Source of the DNA: Certhia americana
Lineage: Eukaryota > Chordata > Aves > Passeriformes > Certhiidae
Direction: 5' to 3'
Length of the DNA: 64,000 bases
Assembly: GCA_018697195.1 (NCBI GenBank)
Contig: CM031878.1
Span: 63,367,471 to 63,431,470, forward strand
A program made the position numbers and the translations under genes. The first letter of the stretch is position 1. Each line of letters opens with the position of its first letter. Shown here in pieces: positions 9,318 to 21,648 of this stretch. The notes under the pieces are model-generated. The model did no database searches and had not been told where the DNA came from. It saw nothing but the letters and a program-made list of their open reading frames with translations.

Positions 9318-12300
9318 GAGACTTTGTTGCAAAAAAAGCTTTAGAGGTCCAAATTTAGTCTGACAACATAAACAGTCATATCAGGCTTTATACTATTGGG
9401 CTATTTATCTTGCTATAAATGATATCCTGTGCTGCTTTGCCAGTTACACTATATACCATGTACTACACTTTCTTGATCTACAGGATTTTTGTTGGCAAGG
9501 ATAAGTTTGTAGGTAAAACTCCAACTCAATTGAACATTCCTTGATTTTTCACATAAGTTTTTCCACTACTAGCAAAAATTTATCATATAGTTTATTAATC
9601 TTGATTTATTGTCTATCACTGATGTAAATTTACTCTACAGATGTAAGAATCCCTTAAGTCTTAAAGCCTATGCAGAGGAGCATAATCTTGCAGGTTCAAG
9701 TCATGCAAAACAGTTAAACTGTTTCAAATCTGCATGATTTTGGCAAGATTGTGTTAAGTGTCTTGCTACAGCTTTTCTTGCAAGTGACTTGTAAATCACT
9801 CTTTATGACAGTTTGCATGGATTCTGTGCCCAAACATGTTTTATAACAACATACTAATTTTCTTTTATTTTAACACGTGGAAGATTTAGCCACTCTAGGC
9901 CTAATCCTGTTGGATTAATTCCTGTAAAATTCTAAACAGCCTTTACTGCACCAAAGATAAGGAGAAATCAATATGCTCCACGTGCAACAGTCTCACTCAG
10001 CATCTTGCAGGAGTGGGATATTTTACTAAGCACTGTGATACAGCACTTGCAACCTTAGTGGTACACTCTGACTGAACAAAGGACGTCCACACTGCAGCTA
10101 ACTAGGTCGTGTGGACAAATGCAGAATTTAACCTCAAGGTTCTGTTAAATGGGAATATGTGGCAATAAAATTAAGTGGCAAATTCCTTCTGATGAAGTTC
10201 TGATATTCTATTCAAAGGAGAAGCAAACCAATCAAATCTTAGGTAACTTAGTGATAGAAACCCCACAATCTGACTATTGATTTCCCCACTCTGACTACTG
10301 ACCTCAGACTTCAGAGACCCACATTCTGATTTGATTTGCTCCAGGGTTTTTCCCCTCTTCCCCTTTTTTCCCCTCCAAAGTAAAGTTTAATAGTTGCACA
10401 AAATTAATCATTACTACTATTTCTTGGCTCAGGGAAGATGCAGCAATATTTGCACAGTAGAAAACATCAATTGTCACTCAAAATGAAAAACTTTTTACTG
10501 TTTTAAATGATAGTGGATCTCTTGATTTCATTGGCAGCCTTTCGATAATGTGATTTTCCACTCTGTTTCTACTTTTCTCTGCCAACAAAAGGATTTCAGA
10601 AGTATAAGACAATTACTATTTCTTTTATTTTGTTTATGCTGAAATGCTAAATGATCTAAGAATACACAGTGGATTTTATAAGATATTATTTATCCTTTCT
10701 AATTAAAAAGTCTGCTTATGAATTTTTTTCAAGATCTTACTTCTTCTCGTTTAGGATTTATCACTAGTCCTTCAATTCTTGATTTTGGCATTTTCCTTCA
10801 ACATTTGTAAGATAGTTTCATTTCAGAACTGTTTTTCAGTTTTGTGTCAGCTGGATTCCACTATTATGAATTCCTCCTATTTTCTTCCCTTTGAAATGGA
10901 AGGTTTAAAAATTTAGTTTTAAGGACCCCTTTCCAATGTCAAAGATAAGATGCATGTCTTTGGAGTGCCTATGGCCAAGGTCCAAAACAAAGAACGGTAA
11001 AAGCAAATGATTGCCAAAAAGGTGTGAAATTAATTTCTTAACTGTACAAGACTCTTGCAACTTCATTTTAAAAGAGTAATATTTTAATGAGTAATTTTCA
11101 TTAAGCAAAGAAATCTGTGCAAAAGCTCATCTGAGATGAAAATTGTAAAAAAAAAAATCATAATGAAGGAATAGGGATCTCGACTGCCAACAGACTACTT
11201 TCTCTCATCTAAGTTTTTGATATTATGGTCTGAGAAAATAGAATTCTCGTATTTTCTCCTCTGACAATACAGTGCTCTAGAAGGTTATGGCACAGCTGAT
11301 GGTAAGGAGAATATTATTCACTTAGAACTGGCACAAAGCAGACAACATGACTCAAACTGTTGCAATGTTTTCATAAATCCATTCTCCACTATATCCACAG
11401 AATCTCCACTGACAGTGAGACTGCAACCAAAGTCTTGTTAAACAGTCCTAAAAAATTTTAACCTTGTTGCTTTTCTGCATCTGGCTTTCCATGACTATTA
11501 TCAGACTGGCATTTGTCAAGCTAATGTCTGTTTTGTTGGCATAGATCAAACAAGGCAGCTAATTCTGCTCTGTTCTTGTTTGGCTGAGTCTAATCTCCTG
11601 GAAGAGAGAATCAGCCAAACTTGGTATACCATGCAGTGGAAAAGGTTGCATACAAAATCTACAACAAATGTGCTGTATTAATGGACCTCTCTGATTTAGG
11701 AATAAAGCTGGTTCAGAAAATGCCCTTTCTCTCATGACTCTGTCTTGAAAGTTGTTGTTTGCTGTGCTCATAAATTTATTTGATAGCCCTTCTCTTTCTA
11801 TTTCATGTTGGAATTCACACAAGTATGGGACTACAAATAACAGGTGCCCAGACATGAATGTGACATCTACTATTTCAAAAACATTCAGGCCTCACTCTTC
11901 AAACTCTACTATGCAAAATGTTCGGAAATGTAGTTTCTAAAGGAAAGGGTATTTTATGTATTTGCTCTTAGTTATAAGACTCTAAAAATAGCTTTTTTAA
12001 TTAAAAGCGTTGTTGAAGTCCAAACAGTATAACTAGAAACACTACAAGGGTCTTCCACCGCACCTACAGTAAATAACTCTTCAGTATTTTATCACTGAAA
12101 CCTCTGAGATTCCTTTCTTCCAGCTAAAACCTTCCAAAGTGCATAGTTGCACACAGACTTCTGCAGAATTTGCTTGCTAATTAACGGCAATAATATATAT
12201 CAGTCTTATTTCTGTTTGTTATTTTAACAAGATTGGATTTTCTCCATAGCACAAAGGACCTCGTTCCATGGCTGCAGTACCAATGGAACTATTGCTGTAC

Positions 12301-14890
12301 AAAGCAAACAGAGTTGGGCGAGAAGCTGCACCAAACACCCACGGGGGTAACCTTTGTGCTGTACTGACAGACGTCTTGGGGACCACCATCTGTACAGGCC
12401 ATGTGTCATCCACAGCACCCAGCAGTTCCCTGTCAGGTCTGCTCCCTTGATCAGGAAAGCAACTCCTCTGCACAGAGCTTTCCAGCGTGTGTGTGTTGAG
12501 CCTGCCTCAGTGAAGGAACTCTGGAGTTTCCTGAGTGGAGAGACTCATGCCATTCAACTACCTCTGCAAGCAAACTCCTTAGAGATGTCTCAAACTATAA
12601 ACTTTTACTGGTGCAACATATCAGGGCGGTGATAGCCTCCAGTGCTAACTCAGCACAGAAGTGTAGCATGATCTGTAATAACCTACTCTGCAGCTCTGTT
12701 GTTTGGGGTTTTTTAATGCTGATTCATTTTCACTAAGGTGAGTAATGTTGGTTAATGGGTGATGCTGTGTGATGAGGGAACAGTGTCAAATTCTAAGGCT
12801 TTGTTATGTACTGAAAGATATGCACAAGCAAGCACAGGGTTTTGCAACAATAGGAACTGCTTATGGTTTTACAGGTTATGATTCATATGCAAATTGAACA
12901 GCAAGAATAATGGTGGCAGTTGCACAAACTTAAATTGAAAATTATCCTGAAAGTTGATTAAATTCTGAAAATTATTAAAGGGTATCTTGTGAATTTTTTT
13001 ATTCTTGCAAAGTGTGCTATTAATAATAAAAATTAATAATGATGTTTACTACATAGGGTTTTATGGCAATCAAGTACAGGATTTCCATCAGGTTTCCATG
13101 TGATAACCTGTGCCTTGATTCTCTAACTTGTTTTTCTTCACTTATCTGGACACAGACAATAAAATCCCCTAGATGTCTATCCCATGTAACAAGACTTAAA
13201 CCAGCAACAAACAAAAGACAGCATGCCCATATGCAAGATTGATGATTTCTCCATTAGTCTCCATTAGTCATTATCACTACAAAACCAAGAACTATATACA
13301 CCTGCAAACATCAGTTTCTGGTCATATTATTGTGAATTCAGTGTTTAGTTGTACATGTATGTGTACCTCTTTCAGTCTTCTGGAGGTTTTGTTTTGTTTG
13401 TCTGTTATTTTTGAAATCTCCTCCTGTCTGTTTTGAAAAGACTGCTTGAAAAGAGAGTTTCTAAACAAACACTAATGTTCTAGACCCCCATCTGCAATTA
13501 CTCAGTGCAGAAAAAGAATTCTGAAAGGCTAACTTTCGTCGTGAGGACTCTGGAAAAAAGCAGTCTTAGCATGTGCATTTCAACAGCAAGCAACACAAAA
13601 CATCATTTAAGAGTATCACAAGGTCAAATGGGATTAATATTTACCTCAGCTGGTTTAAGTCCTGTCCTGTCATCACAGGAGATGCACAGATGTTGAAATG
13701 AGAGCCTGCTCATGTAATATAACCTGTATAACCTCTATAGCCTATCTGCTCAATACAGAGCTTTTTTCAGGAGTAAAGAACAATCTTTGCAATATCTACA
13801 TTAATACTGTCCACTGTCTCTGACTTCCTTTTTGCATTTTACATTATTTTTACAGTACAGTGCTTAATCTTTCTTGCACCTACAAATTTTAAATACTTGT
13901 TTCTGTGATAATACCAAAATTGGAGGTTTTGCAAGATCCTGGCTCTGTAATAAATTAAGATTGAGCAATTGCTTCCAAAGGTCTTTAAAAAAGATCTTTA
14001 AGAATTGAAGCGGATGTGAAAAGGAAAGCTCTATATTTATCCTAGGGCCATGGATTCTCTTGCTTTGACTTTATTGATGAGCTATTTCAGTTATTCTTAT
14101 TGAAACAATATTAATGACAAATCATTGCAATGAGCTTTACATTTTGTAGGTCTTGAGTGGGTAGAAAAAATGCTTTTATTTGGCCTTTCAAATTGACAGT
14201 ATTAAAAACACATTAACTTCACAAAAGCATAAATTCTGAGCTCTTTAAAGTGTGTCAACAAACAAATTCCTCATAATTAGCTATTTAGCAAACACCGGCA
14301 TAAGTATTTATGAAGGCAAACAAACACAAACTTGAATGCCAACAACTGCATCTTAGTTATTACCAACATACATGGAGAGGACATTACATTTAACTTCAAC
14401 ACTTCTGTGTCTACGGATAGGTAAATAACCTGTTTCCATTTATGATTTTGAAAAGTTTATGCCTTGTAATTCTTTCCCTAGCAATCTGGGGGGGGAGGGG
14501 AGGGAGTGGGGGAGGAATCATGAAATAGCTAGGAAATGAAGCTAGGAAGTATTATGGTTCCTTCTCAAAGTTTACCTCAATGTAATAAACTTCGCAAATT
14601 TCTAGACTAACATTCAAGTAGTTATGCGCTGAAGAGATCTCGCCCAGCTTGTGAGCTAAAGATCTTTTGGTTGCTCAGCCAGACACACAGAATTTGAGAC
14701 AACAAACTGAAATGGAAGCAAAGGTGATAACTAGATGATTTTCATTAAAAACAACAGCAATTTTTTTAGAACCATATGCAAAAAGGAATATGCATGATTC
14801 CTGGACAAAATAACATGCCTGAAAATATCTGGGAAAGATACCCCTCTAAAAGTGGTATAAAATTCAATTACTGTATTTTGTGTTATGGTG

Positions 14891-14891
<1 letters not shown>
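9318..14891. other. Upstream non-coding DNA
   Basis: AT-rich with no gene recognised. A more GC-rich block at about 12240-12640 stands out. Its longest antisense frame (12219-12473) lacks an ATG start and resembles no family I know. A G-rich purine run lies at about 14488-14514. Confidence 0.55.
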
Positions 14892-14928
<37 letters not shown>

Positions 14929-14961
14929 TTGTTTTTTTTTTTTTTTTTCTTTTTTTTTTTT
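14892..14961 (+). repeat. Poly(T) tract, about 70 bp
   Basis: 36 uninterrupted T residues are followed by two further T runs broken by single G and C bases. It could be the antisense poly(A) tail of an unrecognised retroposon, but no element was identified on its right side. Confidence 0.9.
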
Positions 14962-17640
14962 AATACTAGGGTCTTGCTTCTTTGAACATTCAAAACCATG
15001 AAGTTATTGAGCCTCAACACATCACAGTAAAGTAAACAAATAATCTGTCTCTGGTTGGTGGACTGGAAAATGAGGGTTAGGGGAGCAAGGGAGTTGCCGG
15101 ACAGTTTAATAAAAAGAATATCAAGAATCTTCATTTAATTCCTCTATTCTAGCAAGCGGAAAATACTCACACACACAAGTAAACACTGGTTCAGGTTTGT
15201 CTGAAGACACTTCCTTATGTTCTTTTTGTAGGATTATTTCTTCTTTCTATGAGGAAAGAAAAAAAAGGATGAAAGAAATAGGGAGTACATACACAGTCTC
15301 TGACACGTAAATGCGTATGAGAAGAAAAAATACCTTTAAGTTAGAGAAATCACCTAGAAAGAAAGCTCTCATTCTGTTGAGAATATTTGCAATCAAATTA
15401 GGAATATGCTTCACTATAAAGAATTCAGTAATTCTTTCTAACAGTATTGTTTATGCCTATGGTATCTACTTGTCTCATATGGAAATTGGTCTAGGATTTT
15501 GTTCAGAATTATTCCCTGACACCTTACAGTAACAGGGATTACTGCAAAAGATGAGGGAATTTGTGATGATTAACAATTCTGTTCAGTTATCAATTTGCAA
15601 AACTTGGAGCTGAGATTGCTTCTAAATCATTCTTTGTCAACATGTTTATGCAATCAGAGTGATTAAAAAATAAGAAAGCATGATTCTTTCAGGTCCTGAA
15701 AAATACAGGTCCAGAGTTACCGCAGATAAACAAATGAGCTGAAATTTTGTTCAGCCTTTTAACAAAATATACAGAGGATTTAAACACAGACAAACCATAG
15801 GAATATATATATATATATATATATAGCCTGGATATGTTTAATAAAATTCTACTGAAATATTAACATATGATTTAGAAATGCACATTTCCATAAAATTTAG
15901 AAAAAAAAAAAAAAGTTTTAAGATGCAGCTATATGCTTCATTTATTTGCCACTTGCATCCATTTTTCCAGAATGGGCTTTCCTAAATTCTCTGGGTTTTA
16001 ACAAAAGGAAAAAGCCCATGAAATTTGCCTGTTGAATACCCTTAAAGTCATTGGAGTTAATGTCAGAAAAAAGGTGGATTGGGTCCCACCAGTTAGTTTT
16101 ACTTCTGAAGCACTGCTTAGATTTATAGAAGATAAAAATCATACATACAAGCTCCAGGAACAATGCAGATATATATTTGCTTTTTTCTGTTTTATGAGTG
16201 ACAAAGTATCCCTGAATGGCAAAGACATGTACTTAAATTATATTTTAATAACTACACCTACATTGTAACACCATAAATTATTTTTACCTGTCCAAGACAT
16301 CAAGAATTTCTGGACAATGATGCAAATAATGTGCATTGTTAATGGCAATCAGCAAAGAAAGAAAATATTCAGATAATTTCCTTCCTTTCCTTCAGACAAA
16401 GTCTTAGGCTGTGCTTAGTTCAATTATTTTGAGCTATGTGATCAATTAAAGTAGAGAATGCAACACAGCACACCAGCCCTCAGGAATTTTGTGCAGCCTC
16501 CAAGGAAGTACAGGATCTACAGCGGATGGTAAACGTTCCTTTGTGCTGAAGGTCCAGGGATAGCTTGTCAGAGGCCGTTCCAAATACCCACTGTGCACAC
16601 ATACTAATTTTTCTAAACACTGTATTCAAAATAGTGTTACCACTGCTGGATCACTTGTTAACAGTCTTTACCTTTCTGCCTAATGAACGCCAGTGCCAGG
16701 GGCCATTGGCGCACAGAAGCATTTTACAACTGTGCCATCAATAATTTTGTAATCCTGTAATCATGAAAACAGAGAGAGGGCTAGAAGCTGGCAAGTTCCT
16801 GGGTACTGCATATTTGGTCAGTTCTGTGAACTGGTTATGATGTAAAAAATATTCTCACCATCTCTTTATTAAACTGGTATTTTGTTTTACTCATGGAATT
16901 AATTTATATATTCCATCGAAATGACTAATGTCTCTGTATTGTTTATAAACTACTAGGATACAGCGACCTACAGTTGGCTTCCTAAGGAAAGCAGGGAAAA
17001 AGGATAGACTCCTGCTATTGTCAGTATTTTTTGTATTTTGTTCCCAGTTATTAGTAGTTTGACTTCTTTTCACAGCTTTGTATGTGTTAAAAAAGCCCTA
17101 ATCATTGCAATCCTCGAAGGACATTTTACATACTAGATTAAGCTATGACTCTGCTACTGAAACGTATTTAAAATTGTACAAACCGACCCCTTGCTCTTTC
17201 CCTGTGATATTCCTCACAAGGAGAACAAAGAGACAAAAAATATTTAGCTTTTCTTACAAATGTGGTTGAGATTTTTTTTGGGGAAAATGTTATTTATTCT
17301 GCTTCCTACAATGCCAGTGATTTCCACATGTCTATCTGTGCTCGAGAAAATAAGACTAGGGAAATACTGGATGTGCCTATGCCCGTTAAAAGAACTTAGC
17401 CCAAAGATAGCAAAAGATCCGAAGTGCTGGGCTTCTTATAATGAAAAAGAATGTAGAGACTTTGGGTTTATGGCTGTTACACCTGGGTCATTTGCTTGAC
17501 TGATGTACTTTGTTCGCTACTAACACTAATCTTCAGATGTCAACACACTGTGGAGCAAGGCTGGAGGAAGACCATGGGGAGACGAATTTTTAAGCTTTTA
17601 ATAGCAAAGCTTTGAAAACCGTAAAATACTTCGCTTAAAA
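14962..17640. other. Upstream non-coding DNA
   Basis: AT-rich. An (AT)n run lies at 15803-15825. No coding sequence or known repeat was recognised. Confidence 0.55.
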
Positions 17641-17744
17641 CAAAATAAACAAACGAGCAAACAACGCCCCTCCTCCCCAACTGAAAACATACCCCCCAAA
17701 AAATTTAAAAAAACAACCCAAGGGGTTTGGATTGTTTCTATTTA

Positions 17745-18580
17745 ACTCCAGTCCACGCTCCGTAGCTTCAGCAACTTCCGAGCGGAGGGCGAAGAGCAGG
17801 AATCGCGGGCAGTTTGGATGATGAGATCGGTGAAGATTAACCCGCAACGACCTTCTCCACGCTGAGGAAAACCGCAGGGAAATGAGCAGCCCAAGGAGCG
17901 GCGACGCGGCAGAGCCGAGCGCCGCGCAGGATGCGGCCGAGGCTCTGCCTGCGCTGCGCCGCCGCGCCGCTGGGGGGAGTCGGGGCGCTTCCGCACGGAT
18001 GGCGGGAGCGGGCCCGGACGGGCCGGGCCGGACGCGGAGCTGGCCGCCTGTCACCCCGGCAACGCGGCAGCGGAGGGACGAGGCCTGGCGAGCCGCTCAC
18101 CTGCCGCCCTGCGCCACCCCCTCCGCGCACCCGCGGGCATTTGGCGGCCGAACGCTGGCCCGGCGCCCACCGTGCCCTGCCGCCGCTGAGGAAGGTGCGC
18201 TGCGGGTCCCGCATCGCTGCGCTGTGGGAGGGCCAAGGCTGCCGCACGTCGCCCGGGAGGTGCGTGCCGAGCCCCGCCGCCAGGGGAACGCGCAGAAGGA
18301 GTTAGCAGTTTCGATGGAATTTCTCGGCAGGCTATTTTTCGTGGCAGGCGGAAACTCGTACCCACGCGGGTCCCGCGCAATGCCTGTCGCAGCATCCGGC
18401 GTTGAAATGGTTACCTTTCGCAGTGAGGCTGCACAGGAACCACTCCGAGTTCTTAGTAATTCAATTAGTCAGGTTTCCAGAAGGTGGGGTTGGGTATTTT
18501 TTTGGCATGGAGGAGGAGAAGCCCGGGACGACGCCTCCCTTCTCGTGTTGCAAGCCAATCGCCAATCAGGTCGAGGTGTA
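17745..18580. promoter_or_regulatory. GC/CpG-rich block upstream of EFNA5
   Basis: GC content and CpG density rise sharply relative to the AT-rich DNA to the left, peaking at about 17880-18300. Two CCAAT boxes on the + strand (18555-18559 and 18562-18566) lie side by side and could bind NF-Y. This is about 2.1-2.9 kb upstream of the EFNA5 start codon. It may be the distal part of the EFNA5 CpG-island promoter or an alternative or divergent start. Long ORFs across it are the usual by-product of GC-rich DNA and are not called. Confidence 0.55.
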
Positions 18581-18651
18581 AAAAAAAAAAAAAAAAAAAA
18601 GGGAAAAAAAAAAAAAAGTGTTAAAAAAAAAAAAAGTTAAAAAAAAAAAAA
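18580..18651 (+). repeat. Clustered poly(A) tracts
   Basis: Four A runs of 21, 14, 13 and 13 bases are separated by GGG, GTGTT and GTT. The tracts sit directly next to the paired CCAAT boxes and would exclude nucleosomes. Confidence 0.95.
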
Positions 18652-18844
18652 GGGAATCTGTAAGCAGTCCTGAGTGGCTGCGCCGGCAAATCCCCCCCTT
18701 TTCAAAGTAAACTGCATGCAAAAATTCCACATGATCAAGCAGCAGCGCCCGTGCTTCGAGCTGGCTGCCTGCACCTCCTCCTCGTCTTCATCCCTCACGC
18801 ACACCGGCGCTAGATCGGACCCTCGCGTGTGCATGTATGTATGC

Positions 18845-18985
18845 GTGCTTTGTGTGTCTCTGTGTGTGTGTGTATCGTGTGTGTGTGTGTATTGTGTGTG
18901 TGTGTGTGTCTGTGTGTGTGTGTGTGTGGTGTGTGTGTGTCTCTCTGTGTCTGTGTGTCTGTGTCTGTGTGTCTGTGTGTGCGCG
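18845..18985 (+). repeat. Compound (GT)n/(GTCT)n microsatellite
   Basis: The stretch is dominated by TG repeats with interspersed TC and TA units. It is an alternating purine-pyrimidine tract, prone to Z-DNA, in the EFNA5 upstream region. Antisense His/Thr-rich and sense Cys/Val-rich frames here are repeat translations. Confidence 0.95.
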
Positions 18986-19141
18986 CGTACCTCGCTATAC
19001 CGCGTACACATCTCTGCGGCTGCCTGTCGCACACACGCATGCACAGAGACAGCACAGCACGCCAGGCTCCCAGCTTTTCCAGGTTGTTGATGTCGGATCT
19101 ACACGCAGTGAAGGGACCGGTCATTGCAAAAGGGGGCGTGA

Positions 19142-20594
19142 CTGTTTAAAGATTTTTTTTCCTCCCATAAAGCATTTTTTTTTTTCAAAACTGACTTTTG
19201 CCCCTCCAATCTTCCTCAATCTTTACGATCCCTGCCTGCCGCTGCATTCAAGTTTATTTATTTGCCTGCTGGCGTGGCATATTTTTCCTTGCTGCTCTTG
19301 CTGCTGCTTCAGAGGGAAAAAGGGGAGCAGCTGTTGGGCAAGACCGAGAAGATCTGGGGTGGTGGGTTTTTTTTTTTTTTTTTTTGTTTTGTTTTTTTCC
19401 GATCTCCTTATGTAGTCATCTGAGGGGTGGATTCTTTTTCTCTCACCTCTCTGCTCCTTCCAACTGTTTTGTCCTTCCGCAGAAGTTGATGTTCCCGGGA
19501 CTGGACCCTGCTTTATTCTCAGAGAGGCTCCGGGAGGCTGAATCAGGAGATTTCCGCACCTCGACAGATCGCTCCATTCGTTCCCCGAGCAGGAGAGGCC
19601 AAGACCAGCATCATCAGAGGAGTTTGCGGGCTTGATTTTGCACTTCTCCGAGGTTTTGCTTTTCTCCACGCCCTCTCATCAACCATTTTTTTTTTTTACT
19701 TTCATCTCCTTGGTTTCCACGCCGCTATATTTCTTGGATTGGCCGTTTTTTTTTTTCCCTGCCCCCACCCCACGCCTTTTTTTTTTTTCCGTTTTTTTTT
19801 TTTTTTTTTTTTTTTCCTTTGCTGTTGCTCAGTCCTTGGTGCATCCACCGCCCAGAAACAGGAAGGACAAGAAAACCACTCCACAAAGTCTCCTTCAAGA
19901 CACTCCGTGCTGCAGAACAGGCTTGTCAACTCCACCAGCGCAGCAAGCAAACTCCTCAGAGCTTTTGCTCCTGCTCCCCTCTTCCCCTCCCCCTCCCCCC
20001 CCCTTTTTTCCCCCCGTTTTTGTTTGTTGCTCATTTGCGGGGAGCGGAGTGCCAGAAAGGAAGACACAAACTTTGAGATCTGCGGATACTTCTCCCGCTT
20101 CCAGCCGGCGGCCTTCAGTATATTGCCAGGACTCCCCGTAGGCTTCCAGGGGAAAGATCTCCTTCCCCTGCTCTTCCCCGCTCTTCTCCCTCGTCTCCCG
20201 CTCGTTCGTTCCTTCCATCCCCGCGCACTCCGGGGCCGCTCGCAGGGACGGAGCAAGCGCTGCTCTCGCTCGCCCACCCGCCGCGCCAGCGGGCCGGTGT
20301 ATGCCGTGCCGTGGGCTCCGTGTGGGACTCCCGGTGAATGAGCACCGCCCGCCGCTTGCCGCCGCCACCCGTCTCGGTCGCCACTACTCCCTGCCGGGGT
20401 GAGGCTTCCTGAGGTGCCGCGGATCGCCCTTCCCGCCTGCTGTCCGTCTGCGGCGCCAGGCGCCCTCCGCTCACTGCGGCGCAGCACGTCGCGGAGCCCA
20501 TCGCCTCCGCGCTTCGCTCTTTATTCATTCACCCCGCAACTCCCGCGCCCCGGCTCGGTTCCGCCTGCATTCCTCCCCGTTCCTTCTTTTTTTT

Positions 20595-20645
<51 letters not shown>

Positions 20646-20709
20646 TGTTTGTTCGTTTGCCTTTTCATTATTTTTCCCGCATCCCGCCTTGTCGCGGGAT
20701 CGGGACGCG
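19142..20709 (+). promoter_or_regulatory. EFNA5: Inferred EFNA5 proximal promoter / 5' leader
   Basis: This is the region just upstream of the EFNA5 start codon. It is pyrimidine-rich, with T runs at about 19368-19400, 19687-19699, 19747-19757, 19781-19790 and 19794-19815, then becomes CpG-rich from about 20150. A TATA-like TATATTT (19726-19732) and an inverted CCAAT (19738-19742) are present but their use is unknown. Two short ATG-initiated upstream ORFs, 20301-20402 (33 codons) and 20338-20412 (24 codons), would be in the leader if transcription starts upstream of them. Both have weak Kozak contexts. The transcription start cannot be fixed from sequence alone. Confidence 0.55.
20599..20642 (+). 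repeat. T44 homopolymer just upstream of EFNA5 start codon
   Basis: 44 consecutive T residues end 67 bp before the ATG. If the leader is transcribed through it, the mRNA would carry a long poly(U). True length is uncertain because such runs are hard to sequence. Confidence 0.9.
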
Positions 20710-20834
20710 ATGCCGCACGTGGAGATGCTGCTGCTGGCGGCCGCGGCGTTGTGGGTGTGCGTGCGCGGGCAGGAGCCCGGCGCCAAGGCGGTGGCCGACC
20801 GCTACGCCGTCTACTGGAACAGCTCCAACCCCAG
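20710..20834 (+). CDS. EFNA5: Ephrin-A5, first coding exon (partial gene)
   Basis: Ephrin-A5 is a GPI-anchored ligand of EphA receptors (also EphB2) and a repulsive cue in retinotectal mapping and axon guidance. The exon encodes 41 complete residues plus two bases of an Arg codon. It starts MPHVEMLLLA with a hydrophobic core ending VCVRG, a signal peptide likely cut before Gln21 (mature QEPG...). The next residues, KAVADRYAVYWNSSNP, are the hallmark start of the ephrin-A5 receptor-binding domain, with a conserved N-glycosylation sequon at Asn37. The exon ends AG with donor GTACGC, and the split-Arg phase matches the known exon 1/2 junction of EFNA5. The ATG was chosen because it matches the family N-terminus and has a purine at -3. 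An in-frame upstream extension begins only at TTG. The remaining exons lie beyond the window across a very long first intron. Confidence 0.97.
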
Positions 20835-21648
20835 GTACGCGGGGCGGCCGCGGGCGCGCACCGGGCGGGGGGCGGCGGGCGGGCGCACAGCGGCGCTCTG
20901 GCGTCGGAGACCCTTGTCGAGTGACAGGCTGCAAGATAGAGGCGAAAACTTTTCTTTTGCGGAGGTTCAGGGTTGCAGGCAGCGATGGTGGCCGAGTGGC
21001 GGGGTTGATTTTCTCCTCTATCCCTTCCCTCCAAAGCTTCCCCGGGATCGGCCGTCGCCGGCCCGCAGGAGCCGGATGGATGCGCTCTCGATGGGGATAT
21101 GGGCGCCCCTCGCCGCGGGGAGGGATTTTTGTCTGGTTTGTTGCCAGCCCTACTCCGGGAGCTTGGGAGGGATGAGGGGAACAGGTAGCGACCCCCCAGG
21201 TGGTGCCCTGAAGGGTTCCTGCTGCGGGCGTGGTGCCCGCCGGGCAGGACTGTGCGCCCTCGGCGGGACCTTTGCGGCACCCTGGGTGGGGTGGTTGTCA
21301 GGGGCGGCTTTGCTCGGCTCTGACCTGCGCTGCCCGCCCGTCCCGGGAGGGCTGGAAGTCAGGAAGCGAGGTAGGTACATCGGGCCGGGCCGGGCCCTGC
21401 CGGTGCCGCCGCACACAGGACGGCGCATCTCCGGGGACCCCGCAGTCGGGGCCGAGTGGTGCTGGAGCAGTTGCCCCGTTCCCCTTGGCCCCCGAGGGTT
21501 CCTACCAGCAAGCTCTGAGTGGAGTTCAGCGCCGGAAAGGGAGATTTCATTTAATTTTTTTTTTTTTTCTGGAGTTTTCCTTCATGTTTAGCATCAGAAA
21601 ATTTCAGTCCTCAGCCAATGGTATCCATGTGTTTAGGTAAAAAGTCAG

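Larger units (their letters stand above)
20150..21530. promoter_or_regulatory. EFNA5: CpG island spanning EFNA5 exon 1
   Basis: Dense CpG and high GC run from the leader across exon 1 into the first 700 bp of the intron, contrasting with AT-rich flanks. CpG-island promoters are typical for developmental genes. Within it, GGG runs at 20863-20883 immediately follow the splice donor, and a gggcc repeat lies at about 21381-21397. Confidence 0.8.

Noticed and set aside
17882..18640. 252-codon frame and several antisense frames in the GC-rich upstream block
   Set aside because: Low stop density is expected in GC-rich DNA. Composition is Arg/Ala/Pro/Gly-rich, it ends in poly(A)-encoded lysines, and nothing resembles a known protein.
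18637..19415. Cys/Val-rich and His/Thr-rich frames
   Set aside because: Translations of the GT microsatellite.
20641..21591. 316-codon frame running through EFNA5 exon 1 into the intron
   Set aside because: It starts at TTG, and it reads past a canonical splice donor at 20835. Only 20710-20834 matches EFNA5.
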